From Vigna angularis (lineage: Eukaryota > Streptophyta > Magnoliopsida > Fabales > Fabaceae), in NCBI RefSeq assembly GCF_016808095.1, contig NC_068979.1, positions 22,093,444-22,157,443 of the forward strand: a DNA stretch of 64,000 bases, written 5' to 3'. Position numbers and translations under genes: made by a program. The notes under the pieces are model-generated. The model saw nothing but the letters and a program-made list of their open reading frames with translations. It had not been told where the DNA came from and searched no databases. This document shows positions 12,500 to 23,905 of this stretch, piece by piece. Each line of letters begins with the position of its first letter. Positions within the stretch are counted from its first letter, which is position 1.

Positions 12500-13075
12500 C
12501 TGACCAAGTTGAGGTCTGAACCTTCCTGCACATAATATTTTATAATTAAAAATTAAGAGTCGTTAGAACCTGACAAGGTTGAACGTAGCTCTGAACCTTC
12601 CTGCACATAATATTTTATAATTAAAAATTAAGAGTCGTTAGAACCTGACAAGGTTGAACGTAGCTCTGAACCATCTTGTGCATAATATTTTATAATTTAA
12701 AATTAAGAGTCCTTAGAACCTGACAAGGTTGAAGACAGCTCTAAACCATCATGTACATAATATTTTATAATTTAAAATTAATAGTTGGTAGAACCTGACA
12801 AGGTTGCGCAGCTCTAAACCATTATGTGCATAATATTTTATAATTTAAAATTAAGAGTTGGTAGAACCTGACAAGGTTACGCAGCTCTGAACTATCCTGT
12901 GCATAATATTTTATAATTTAAAATTAAGAGTCGGTAGAACCTGACAAGGTTGAACGCAGCTCTGAGCCATCCTGTACATAATATTTTATAATTTAAAATT
13001 AAGAGTCAGTAGAACCTGACAAGGTTGAACGCAGCTCTGAACCATCCTGACAAGGTTGAATGTAGGGCTGAAAGT
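12500..13075. repeat. Tandem array of ~75-bp units
   Basis: CATAATATTTTATAAT recurs at 12531, 12606, 12681, 12756, 12829, 12902 and 12977, with spacing of 73-75 bp. Each unit carries TTAGAACCTGACAAGGTTGA or a variant, followed by CTCTGAACCATCCTG. It is unrelated in sequence to the adjacent 80-bp array. Confidence 0.92.
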
Positions 13076-13215
13076 TCTTAAAACAAAAGACATGTCTTTA
13101 GGAATTATTAGGGAATTTTTTACTCTTGTTGCAAAACCTGGTATTGATCCGAAGTAGCGATGTCGAGATCGAGCGCGCGTCTGGTTCTTTGTGGCTTCAT
13201 GGGGAAGCCGCTCAG

Positions 13216-13235
13216 CCCCACGGTGGGCGCCAAAA
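13216..13235 (-). other. Primer binding site-like sequence
   Basis: Read on the minus strand directly after the 5' LTR it contains TTGGCGCCCACCGTGGGG. This resembles the tRNA-derived primer sites often seen next to plant Ty3/gypsy LTRs. I have not verified which tRNA would prime here. Confidence 0.6.
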
Positions 13236-13554
13236 TATTTCGGTTAAATTGGTCCAAGGGTTGGTCGTCTTTTTTTGCTATGCTCTCTTTTGATCTTCAA
13301 TCCTCCCCGAGAACGTGATCCACTCCAATGGGTTGTTGACCTGCAGAAGAATCATTGTACCTAAACATCACTTGTCTACTTATAATGCTTGTGACAGTCA
13401 CGTCCATTGATTAACCATTAGTACAATATATTTTAGGTAATCAAACCTAGTAATTAATCATTAATGTCGTATATTTGTAGAGCGTAAGAGAAACTCACCT
13501 ATTAGTACATGTTTAATGACCATCAATTTTGATCGATATACTTCGTATAGTACA
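13236..13554 (-). repeat. 5' LTR of the non-coding LTR element
   Basis: About 60 bp shorter than its partner: a segment present near 11335-11395 in the 3' copy is missing after the CTGCAGAAG block. It is bounded by the primer-binding-like site on one side and the GGACT duplication on the other. Confidence 0.87.
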
Positions 13555-13609
13555 GGACTTATTTGAGATTCCAGACAAAAATAAGAATTACCATTAAACC
13601 TTTTAAATA

Positions 13610-14060
13610 TTATTTTTCATAATAAAAACAAAACAAAAAAATCATCACACATAACACTATTATTTTACACTCTCTTAATTATTCAACCCCCAAAAAAAAA
13701 ATGTTAGAAATTTCATATATTCTACATATAATTAAGTTTAAATCTTATTTTATTGATCAATTTTATTATATGATGTAAGAGGGGCCGTTATGTTGGGAGT
13801 CAAGACTTACGAAGAATGGAGCAGTACGCAACTGTGGGCCATCATCTATTATTTCTGCTAATTTTTTGTTCTTAATCTACCACTACTTCAATTCAATTTA
13901 CTTTCTATCAAATTTAATTCAATTCGATAACAAAATTATTTATTTTATAATACTAAAATTAAATTTTCTTTTTATTCAAACTTTTAATGTCGAATAGGAA
14001 TTGCTTGTTTCATTCTAAATAGCGGGCTTCGGTTTTTGACCACAAAATTTGCATCTCCTT
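13610..14060. other. AT-rich spacer
   Basis: No gene or recognisable repeat between the MULE target duplication and the first large (TA)n tract. Confidence 0.4.
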
Positions 14061-15186
<1,126 letters not shown>

Positions 15187-15250
<64 letters not shown>

Positions 15251-15256
15251 TATTTA
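15187..15256. repeat. (TA)n microsatellite
   Basis: About 27 AT dinucleotides followed by a short degenerate stretch. It abuts the truncated third copy of the 463-bp unit at the same internal position (GAAACAT) where full copies continue into TTTTAGG. Confidence 0.95.
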
Positions 15257-18200
15257 ATAAAGAATAGAGAAGAAAATAAATTGTAATGATAATATATATA
15301 ACCTAAACTGCTAGCATTATTTCTTCTGAAAGCTTCATATTTCACAAACAAAATAAGAAGAGACGTGCGGAAAAGTGGAAATGTGTAACGAGTTTAGGTT
15401 TTAGGGTTAATTTCTTCCTTTTCTTCCCTCCATTTTACAAACTCACAGGTTTTTATTCATTAATAAATAATTACATAATATTAAAACTGTCAATTTATTT
15501 CTTTTTAACCCACCATACTCATCTTTTTACCTTTTCTTCTTCTTTTATTCTTTTACATTCTCTCTATTTAGTTCATTTCCCAATAAATACTACTTTATTT
15601 TCTTTTTTAAGATTATTCAATAATGTAATTTTTTTTCGTGGTTAATAAAATATCAGTTTTCTGTTAATTTTTGTTAATTTAGTAATTTTTGTTAATGTAA
15701 TTTAAATAGTTAATCACATGTAAACAAAAAAAGTCATGTATTAGTTAACGATTTTTTTTAATTTCATTATTTTTTTAATATTAAAAATTGTTCACATAGA
15801 AGTCGTGTTATTTGATAATAGTAATGCTATATATTAACAATAATACCACGTACCAATATTTTATATTCAATTCAGTTTTTATATTTATTATTTTGATTAA
15901 ATTGAATTTTAATGTTTTAAAAAATAAAATAATTTTGTTCATCTCTAAATTAAAAACAAATTAAATTTTTATATAAATATTATCTTGAGTTTTTATTGAA
16001 ATTCACATTTTTATTAAATATTTATGGAATAATTTTAAATTAACTATAACTATATTATTAAGATATAAATAATTAGATATTAGGTTAGAGTTAGTTTAAA
16101 AATAATGAAAAGTTTTCCTTTTAATTTTAAACTAACGCTAACGTTTTTTTTACATATTACATAAATCTACTATATTATAATAATATAATTAATTTTAATA
16201 AAAATATCAATATAATATTTAAAAAAAAAAACTAAATTTGATCTTAAAGAGACAAAATTGATCCATATTAATAAAAAATTAATATAAAAAATGTTATAAA
16301 TGTGATAAAATTTCTATTGATTATTAGAATTCCAGATAACAAATTTCATCTTTCATTAAAAAATGTTATCAAGTGAATTTTTGTATTAGTTATTAGAGTT
16401 CTATGATAACAACTCCATCTTCATTATGACTACTCATTATGATGGTTTATTTATAAAAGAAAAAAGAAAATATATAAAAGATTATAGATAAAAGAAATAA
16501 TTAAAATAGTATTATTAAAATTAAATTAGTAATAAATATATTTATCTTTTTATTATTTTCACTCATACCACTCTCTAAACCCTAGTTCAAATAAAGTAGA
16601 ATGGATGGATTAAGTGTGATGGGAGATGAGAAGTCATAAATTTTGTATAAATGTGAGAGTTGATTTGATTCTGATGATTGATTTGAGGTGGTGATGGCTT
16701 CATGCTGATCTTCCATTATTTCTATATTGGATTTGTATAAATATATCAGGAAAGGAAGCTGACAGTGACAGGAAAGTAGAAGGGAAAATAAGTAGAGATA
16801 CTCCAATGAAAACTGAAGCATATTTATAACAATTAAAACAAAAATTATCATATTGGTGACTAGGTTATCAAATGAACAGCTGCTTTGCTTCGTTTTATGA
16901 ACAGCTCTACCGTTTTAATTAACTGATACTGTGATATAGGCCGAAGGTCGTTGTTGAATAACCTCTAACATGGAAGTGATGTTTGATATAAATTAACTGA
17001 TACTTCTCCTTCACGTTTAAAGGATTACTCCTAAATATTTATAATTAAACGCATATCAGATCTTCTTATAGACAACACTGGCAAGATGAGGACGATTTTG
17101 TCCATTGAAATGGTTCCAATTGTTTAACACGCTACCAAAACATACCTATCTGCACAGCTTCAGTTAAAAGGATTTTCTACTATATCATTCATAACTCATT
17201 ATAGAGTATTTGCATATGTTGGGAAAATAAAAATCATAGTTTAAGCAAAAGAAACAAGAAAAACTTTTCAACTGAAAATCCAGAAAATGCCATCAGTCTC
17301 TTGTTTTCATCGGGCATTGAACTCCTCCAGAAAAACCCAGATATAAACTTGATTTGGATTACCAAATTATCAGTCTGTGTAGACATCATGAATTCAACAA
17401 ATGCACCTTAGTTTTTCATTATATACCTTCTTATTTTAGAGGAAAAAAACCCTCTATTTTGGAGGAATAAAACCCTCGTGCATATAAAGTAAAGTTGGTA
17501 CATTGAGATGCTGAAATGAACCTTACAATGCACACAGATGAAAGAATCTAACTTAATATTTTGAATTACTCAATAAAAGCAATTCTAAAGCCAGACTAAT
17601 TTTAAAGTAGTTTCACTAAAGCAATGATAGGACATTAGTTGACGAATCAAAATTAAAAACACTACTAAAATGTACAACATTAATCTTAGTAGATACAAAT
17701 TTTCATATTTTTTTAATAACCTTTCAATCAACTCTTTGAATTTTTTTTTACAATGACAATAATGAAGTCACAGTTTAGACCCTCATGCAACTATTTAAAT
17801 TCTTCATCACCAGGATGACCCTAATCCGTTTATTCCTTGACTTCTTAATGGTCATTAAAACCGACATTAAAATTACACAACATTAAAAGCAGTCAGGAAT
17901 ACAAAAACCCAGGATTTTTACTGAATCACATGAGAAACATCCAAAATGTTGGCAAGTTTATTCAATATAAATTTCATGAACGAACTGGCCCTCCGCTCTG
18001 TCAACGATATAAGGAAACGGGAAGCGGAAGATGCAGAACAAATAGTCAAAGTCAGACCTAGAAGGAATGCATGATGGTGAAAAGACAACAGTAAACAAAC
18101 CGATCCTTTATCAGATAGAGGAAAGACGTTCACAGTCAAAAACCTGTTAGGCCACAAAACTAACTAATGCTTCTTCTCAACACATGACGTAGAACTGAGT

Positions 18201-18890
18201 AATCTATCTTCAGGCTTGGATATTATACACATGCCCCCCATGAGTTTGCGGGAGAGAAGCATATTCTGAGGTAGATAAAACTTAATTTAATAAGCAAAAG
18301 AATGAGAACATAAGCAGGGTCTCCAAGGGATGATCAAGAGTAGATGATAATATGCCTAGTGGTTAAGTTACATCTAGTGATTTCTAAATGCTTAACAAAA
18401 GAAGAAACAACAAAATCATCATAAATGATTCAGTCAAGTAGTCAGCCATATTATTCTCTCCCCTACATACTCCCTCCAAAGGCAGAATCCAAATTAAAAA
18501 CGTACTCCTTTGTACTGAATAACATATGGGTAAAGCATAAACAGTCAATCCCAAGGAAAATCATTTTACCTGAAAACAAGTCCAAAGAAAGATGAAGCAA
18601 TCTAGTATAATTTTTCTTGGGCCTTTACGTGTGGCTCCTTTGTCCCCCAAAAGAGGCAGCTAAAGCTAGATCCACCAGTATGCCATAAATCAAATGAGGA
18701 GCTACTTTACATAAGAACAGTAAAATATGCTGCAGAAATAAAATATATTTGTAGCAAATCACATGGTAATAACCATAAGATCGTACTTCAAAACACCTTA
18801 CATATAAAAGATGAAATTAGCTATGAACTTTGAGATGTAAACCACTATATTACAAAAGAAGATGACATACACAACAAATATTGTCTGTAA
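15257..18890. other. Intergenic spacer with no supported gene
   Basis: 15257-16560 is extremely AT-rich. From about 16560 the sequence is more complex and low-copy in appearance and could include downstream non-coding parts of the HAIKU1-like transcript on the minus strand. Short frames at 16582-16851 and 17918-18157 (both minus) show no recognisable domain and I do not call them genes. Confidence 0.4.
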
Positions 18891-19188
18891 TCCTACTTCC
18901 TTTTGAGCTACAGATCAGTCTTCCATCTTACAGCTCCTGTCCAACTGCCCAATTGAGTTGTCTGATCTTCAATATGTATTGCCTAATGTAAAACTTGTCA
19001 AAGTAAAAGGACTGCAACCATTACAGTTTTCAACAAAAGAGAAACAAAGAAATGAGAAATGAACACTACAGATAGCCAAAAAGAGCTCTTACAACCTGAT
19101 TGTACATCACATGCCAAAGAACAAGCCTAGAACCTCTTCAGTTAGAAAGAAGCAAACCATATTAAACTTGTAACAAGAATTAAGAAGC

Positions 19189-20151
19189 CTAGTGGTCTCT
19201 CCACCTGGGACTTGATATGGGAAAAAAGCCTGAAGGTGATAACGGAAACACAAGGCCAGGAGAAGGAGGAGGTTGTGGGCCAGGACCTAAAATCCCTGAC
19301 TGCCCCGTGGACGAGAACGGAAAATTTGGTGTAAGCGGAGACGGGAACTGAATGCCAGGTGACAAAAGTGGATAAGGTGAGCGAGGAGATAGCAAATTCA
19401 TGTAACCAGTTGGAGAAGGCAGGAGGAATTGAGAGGTTGGAGAAAGTAAAGGGGGAGGAGGACCATTTGCTTGTGGTGAAGGAAGAAGAGTAGGCACGGG
19501 AGAGTTAGTAGCATTCATTGGTGGAACAGGACCATTAAATCTCGGGGAAGGGAACATGGGCATGTGAGGATTAGGAAACATAGCAGACGAGGGAGGGGGA
19601 TGAGGCTGGACATTGCCGGGTATTTGATGTTGAGGGTACGGATGTGGTTGAGGCTGAACCTGGTTACCCCTTGAACTTGGATCCATTATTGAATTCTGAA
19701 GGTAACGCATGTAAGCAGATATGGGTGACTCGGTCGTATTAGACCATATATCCCCAGGACTAGGCAACGGTTGTCCAAACTGAGCAGGTCTTGGCATGGC
19801 ATTATTGTGAGGAACTGGATGAGGGGCGGCAGCAGGCACCGGCATTGGCGGGGGCAAGCGAGGTCGATTGATTGGTGTTAACGGGGGAGGTCTAATTTTC
19901 TGCAGTCGCATGCTCTGCGGCTTCGGTGGATTGTGTGGAGGTCTAGGTGGATGATCCTGGGAGGGTGATCCAGTAAGCTGCTGAACAATATCCCGAAATT
20001 CATTCTTGCTAATGTTGTAAACCTGAGGCTGAGGCTGTTGTCTAGCAGCGTTGTTAGCAAAATTGGGCTGATGTAAAGGGCTCTTCCTTATATTTTTTCC
20101 CATCTTGTTAACACCCAGACTATCATTATGCCTGTTTTTGGAGTTGTCCAT
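19189..20151 (-). CDS. IKU1: VQ-motif protein, HAIKU1 (IKU1/VQ14)-like
   Basis: A 320-residue proline-rich protein with the VQ core FRDIVQQLTG at residues 52-61, matching FxxxVQxLTG. VQ proteins are plant nuclear cofactors that bind WRKY transcription factors; HAIKU1 works with WRKY10 (MINI3) in endosperm growth and seed size in Arabidopsis. Support for HAIKU1 over other VQ families comes from the block before the motif (LGVNKMGKNIRKSPLHQP, then the VYNISKN lead-in), the long Pro/Ser-rich middle with SPR and SPTG-type repeats, and a conserved-looking C-terminus ending FFPISSPRWRDH. The chosen ATG at 20151-20149 starts MDNS; a longer frame starts only at a TTG. A likely 5' UTR intron (about 20174-20454) has donor GTATGT and acceptor CTCAG. 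Orthology is inferred from memory of the family. Confidence 0.88.
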   Translation of the reverse strand: MDNSKNRHNDSLGVNKMGKNIRKSPLHQPNFANNAARQQPQPQVYNISKNEFRDIVQQLTGSPSQDHPPRPPHNPPKPQSMRLQKIRPPPLTPINRPRLPPPMPVPAAAPHPVPHNNAMPRPAQFGQPLPSPGDIWSNTTESPISAYMRYLQNSIMDPSSRGNQVQPQPHPYPQHQIPGNVQPHPPPSSAMFPNPHMPMFPSPRFNGPVPPMNATNSPVPTLLPSPQANGPPPPLLSPTSQFLLPSPTGYMNLLSPRSPYPLLSPGIQFPSPLTPNFPFSSTGQSGILGPGPQPPPSPGLVFPLSPSGFFPISSPRWRDH

Positions 20152-20173
20152 TTCCAAATCAAACCTTACTATA

Positions 20174-20454
20174 CTGAGAAATCACCACTTGTTTTCCCCT
20201 TGAAGCAAACCAAACAAACGCTCATAAGCTTCCAACGACACCCGCAACTTCAAAATCCAAACCTAAAGAACCCGGTTAATTTCAACAATTCTAATACACT
20301 AGTTGAACAAAACCAAGCATGAGCTGTAATCTAAGCATCCTGAACTCCCAATAGACACCCAAGATTCCCAATTCCTTTCATTCCAAATAAAAACCAATCT
20401 CACCAGCAGCATCAAAGTTAACCCTAGAGCCGAAGAAAGAGGCAGAAAACATAC
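20174..20454 (-). other. Putative intron in the 5' UTR of the HAIKU1-like gene
   Basis: On the minus strand GGGTATGTTTTC at the 5' side and TTTCTCAG at the 3' side fit plant donor and acceptor consensus, 22 bases before the ATG. The transcript leader would then run upstream to roughly 20700, where sequence changes to AT-rich spacer. Inferred from signals only. Confidence 0.5.
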
Positions 20455-20872
20455 CCTTTTCGGAGCTTCGGCCGAAATTTGAAGGAGTGGAGGACCGGCT
20501 TCAAATTCAGCACGGGATCAGATCGAAACTGGGAGCAGAAAATGAAAGAAAAATGGGTTAATGGAAAGGATAATACCCGGAAAGGGTTTTTGAGTAAAAA
20601 AAACGAAGCTTTGAGGGAGTAAGACTAATTCTTGGAGATGAATGTTAAGTGTGAAAGAGAGGAAATGGAAGAAACAGAGAAAACCCTAAGGATGGCGAAT
20701 AGAAGGAGTTGGGTGAGTGGTCAATGGGGGAATGAATGAATGAATGACAAGGGTATTTTCGGTATATCATATAGATTGCAATTTCGTGTTGATGTGACTT
20801 CCTCAATCCACAACACAAGCCTGTACAGACACATACAGATCAACTGCATTTAAATATAATAAAATTATCATA

Positions 20873-20877
<5 letters not shown>

Positions 20878-20948
<71 letters not shown>
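20878..20948. repeat. (TA)n microsatellite
   Basis: About 33 consecutive TA/AT dinucleotides. Confidence 0.95.
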
Positions 20949-20949
<1 letters not shown>

Positions 20950-22837
20950 AAAAATACATGTTAATGAGTTTTTTCTTTTGTCTAAGAATTAAAGGAAGTA
21001 TACCGGTGTTTGTTGGTAATGAGTTTAGAAGATTAATCTTTGACAAAGGTAATAAAAGTAACTAAAGTCTTTACTGTTATATGAATAAAATATATAAGGA
21101 TTTGAAGTAATTAGTGATTAGAATAAAGATAAACTTAGATATATATTTACTTTTTCCCTAGTTAAAAGTCAAATATAGAGTATTGAATACTAGATAATAT
21201 GTTATAACCTTAGGGAAAAAATATAATTAATAATTATAATATAGTTTTTTTTACTTAAGAAATTAGCAATTCAAATTACTTAACATATATATTGGATAAT
21301 TGATGTCATGTATAATCTCAACATCAATTTGATGAAAATTTAATTTGTGATTTTAACTCTAATATAAATTATTGGATCAATATTTATTATTAAGTCAAAA
21401 TAATATTTCATTAAGTAATACATGATTCTTAGTACTTAAAAATATAACACTTTAAACATCATTGATTATAATTTTGTATACTTAACTTTTATAAGAAAGT
21501 CAGGTTTAATGGATACTTTCTAATAAAGATCTTATATTCACTTATAGGAGATGACAATATTACAAGAGACATTAAGATGAGATTAATATTCGATTTATTT
21601 CACTAGAAAAATAGATAATCATAAAATAAAGTCATATGATCTTTCAATTATATGTTTATAATAAGTGTGTATAGATATTAGGTAGTTAAGATGAACTTTT
21701 TCAATGATAAATTTCACATATAATAACAACTACCAAGCAAGTATTAGATTGAAATCATAGGAGACATTATATGGTAGAAAATTCAACATAACTCTTTATT
21801 AATATTAGAATGGGAAGGACATTCTAATGGAATCAAAATTGTTACGACAAAATATTGATAAGAGCTCATAGATCCAAAACGAAAATAAGAATTTCTCAAA
21901 ACAAACAAACCACATATACATACGAGAATGCAACTCCTTAAGTTTATTATAAATGATCATATCTTTTTTAGGACCTCTTTTCATGCAAGTACTAAACAAT
22001 CAATAAAAACATTGGAAGTTGATAGGTAAATTCATTATGTCATATCAAAATTTCATACAAATAGGTTTAGTGGTTTGTGCCGTTGTTTTATATGTTTTTT
22101 TATCTTATAATATCATATAAATGTGAAATTTGATTATTTGACATGTGAATTAATATTGAAAATATTTATTATAATTTAAAAATTAAATAAATAAATCAAT
22201 TATCCTACTATTGTTTTATGGACTATTACTTTTACGAGTAAATATTAAGATAAACCATTTTTAAATTTTATTACATTTATTTTATTTTAATAAGATTTGT
22301 TACTATTTATTATAATTTATTCTCATCTATTTATAAATACAACCAATTTACATGAAGAAAATATACAACCAACACAACCACTTATGTAAAAGGAGTACAT
22401 TGCACATATTGTTTTATTTGTTATGTGGAGCGAGACGCTTTCTATTTAAGACTTGCTCAAACTCAAACTCTTTCTATTCTTTTTCTTTATTTATAATTTT
22501 ATCCTTTATTATTATTATTTGTTATAAGAAATTTTTGTTTTGATGAATTTTCCTTTATCAATATCTCTTTTATTACTATTAAAGTTGTTATTATTATTAA
22601 TATGATTATTATCATATTTTGAATTTTTTTTATTGATTATATATTACTATTTTCTTAAAATTATTATTTTATGTATTAATTATGTAAATATGTTTTAAGG
22701 TTTTATTTTATTAATTAATATTTTTTGTTGAATAAATAAAAATTATTATTTTTAAGCTTTATTATTTCACTATAATTACTAATTTAGAAATTCAGTTGTA
22801 ACTATTAATGATATATTTATATTTTTTCAATAGTATA

Positions 22838-22877
<40 letters not shown>

Positions 22878-22948
22878 TCATTTTTATACTATTAAAAAGG
22901 AACATAAATTATAAAAATTATGTTAACCTTTTTATTGGTCTAATTTAA

Positions 22949-22950
<2 letters not shown>

Positions 22951-23022
<72 letters not shown>
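22951..23022. repeat. (TA)n microsatellite
   Basis: Uninterrupted TA run after one TACA interruption near 22960. A shorter run of the same type lies at 22844-22869. Confidence 0.95.
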
Positions 23023-23027
<5 letters not shown>

Positions 23028-23820
23028 ATTAAATGGTTAGGTTTTAAATAATCAGCTTTCCAAAGTATGAAGAGGTTGTCTATATATGTCATATTTAATA
23101 TCTTTTTAATAGTCTTCAGATGTTATTTTCAAAATAAAAATTTCTTTGGTATCTTGAAAGGTTTATGGTTGCATTAATTTGTGAAATAATAGCCTCTGCT
23201 TTTTCAGGCTTATTATTGCTGTAAATTAATTGTGAAATAAATTTGTTCCGAAATCGACAAGGATTTCAATGAGAAGTTTTTTAGGTAACAATTGTGCGTA
23301 GAGATTGCATGAAAACTTATTTGTGTAATTCATTTATGGGTTTTTCCATAGACAAAAATGTCAACAATCCTTCCAGTGTGGAAATATCGCTCTTTCATGG
23401 AAAGTAAAATAATTATTTTTGAACCAATTAGTATTGGTATTTTTGAATTTTGTTAAATAATTCTTTTCTGTATTTTCTATTTGATAGTGTGAAAGAATTC
23501 ATATATGTGGATACTTTTAATTCCAAAGTTCTAGAGCTTGCTCAAAAAATAATATGTTTATGTAATCCATAATCTACTGTTAACTTTAGTATGATTAGAA
23601 ATTTAGGTCAAAAAGTCATAAATTGAAACTAAAACAGCAATCGCTCAAACTGATTTTCATTTATGGGATTTCTAAACATGCCATATTCTTTAAAGGGAAA
23701 CTTTCTATTTTGTAGTTTTATCTTTGATCGAAATTTATTAATTAATAATTATATAATAAGTTAATGATATTTTTCAGTAAAATCTCTAAAATGATTTTTG
23801 TTAAAAATGATAAAAATAGT

Positions 23821-23905
23821 TGGGGTGAGAGAGGCTCGAACTCTCGACCTCAGGATCACTCAGAAGCTATGAGACCTACGCGCTAGCCAACTGCGCCACC
23901 ACCCC
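23821..23905 (-). tRNA. Elongator tRNA-Met (anticodon CAT) with intron
   Basis: On the minus strand the gene begins GGGGTGGTGGCGCAG and ends TCTCACCCCA. It has a 7-bp acceptor stem (one G-T pair), an A-box-like GGCGCAGTTGGCTAGCG segment and a B-box-like GAGAGTTCGAGCCTC arm. The anticodon CAT is at 23871-23869. An 11-nt intron (23867-23857) begins one base 3' of the anticodon, the canonical place for nuclear tRNA introns. In plants, introns are typical of the elongator tRNA-Met and tRNA-Tyr genes. CCA is not encoded, as expected for a nuclear gene. It appears intact and functional. Confidence 0.96.

Larger units (their letters stand above)
11217..13554 (-). mobile_element. Non-coding LTR retrotransposon with internal tandem arrays
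   Basis: Two LTRs lie in direct orientation (11217-11599 and 13236-13554), with a perfect 5-bp target duplication GGACT (11212-11216 and 13555-13559). On the minus strand the LTRs begin TGTACTATACGAAG and end CCGAAACA in one copy and CCGAAATA in the other, where the terminal CA is mutated. A primer-binding-like sequence containing TGGCGCCCACCG follows the minus-strand 5' LTR at 13216-13235, fixing the orientation. There is no gag or pol. The interior is taken up by two arrays of about 80 bp and about 75 bp repeats. That makes it a small non-autonomous element depending on proteins supplied elsewhere. A Tat/Retand-type relationship is suggested only by the primer-site sequence. Confidence 0.87.
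9906..13600. mobile_element. Mutator-like element (MULE), non-autonomous, interrupted by an LTR element
   Basis: Long terminal inverted repeats (about 240-280 bp) start GGTTTAATGG on the left and end CCATTAAACC on the right. A perfect 9-bp direct repeat, TTTTAAATA, flanks them (9897-9905 and 13601-13609); 9-bp duplications are diagnostic of Mutator-superfamily insertion. The right inverted repeat is split by a younger LTR element (11217-13554). Without that insert the MULE is about 1.35 kb. Its core (about 10180-10975) holds no transposase. It is more GC-rich than the surroundings and could be a captured host fragment, but I do not recognise its source. Confidence 0.88.
20760..23820. other. 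AT-rich intergenic spacer with (TA)n tracts
   Basis: Holds long TA microsatellites at 20878-20948, 22844-22869 and 22951-23022. No coding sequence, transposon boundary or RNA gene was recognised apart from the tRNA at its right edge. Confidence 0.5.

Noticed and set aside
11950..13075. Regular repeats that might suggest a CRISPR-like array
   Set aside because: The units are contiguous tandem repeats without unique spacers, inside an LTR element of a plant genome.
17918..18157. 79-codon minus-strand frame downstream of the HAIKU1-like gene
   Set aside because: No recognisable motif; more likely UTR or spacer. Not enough support for a gene.
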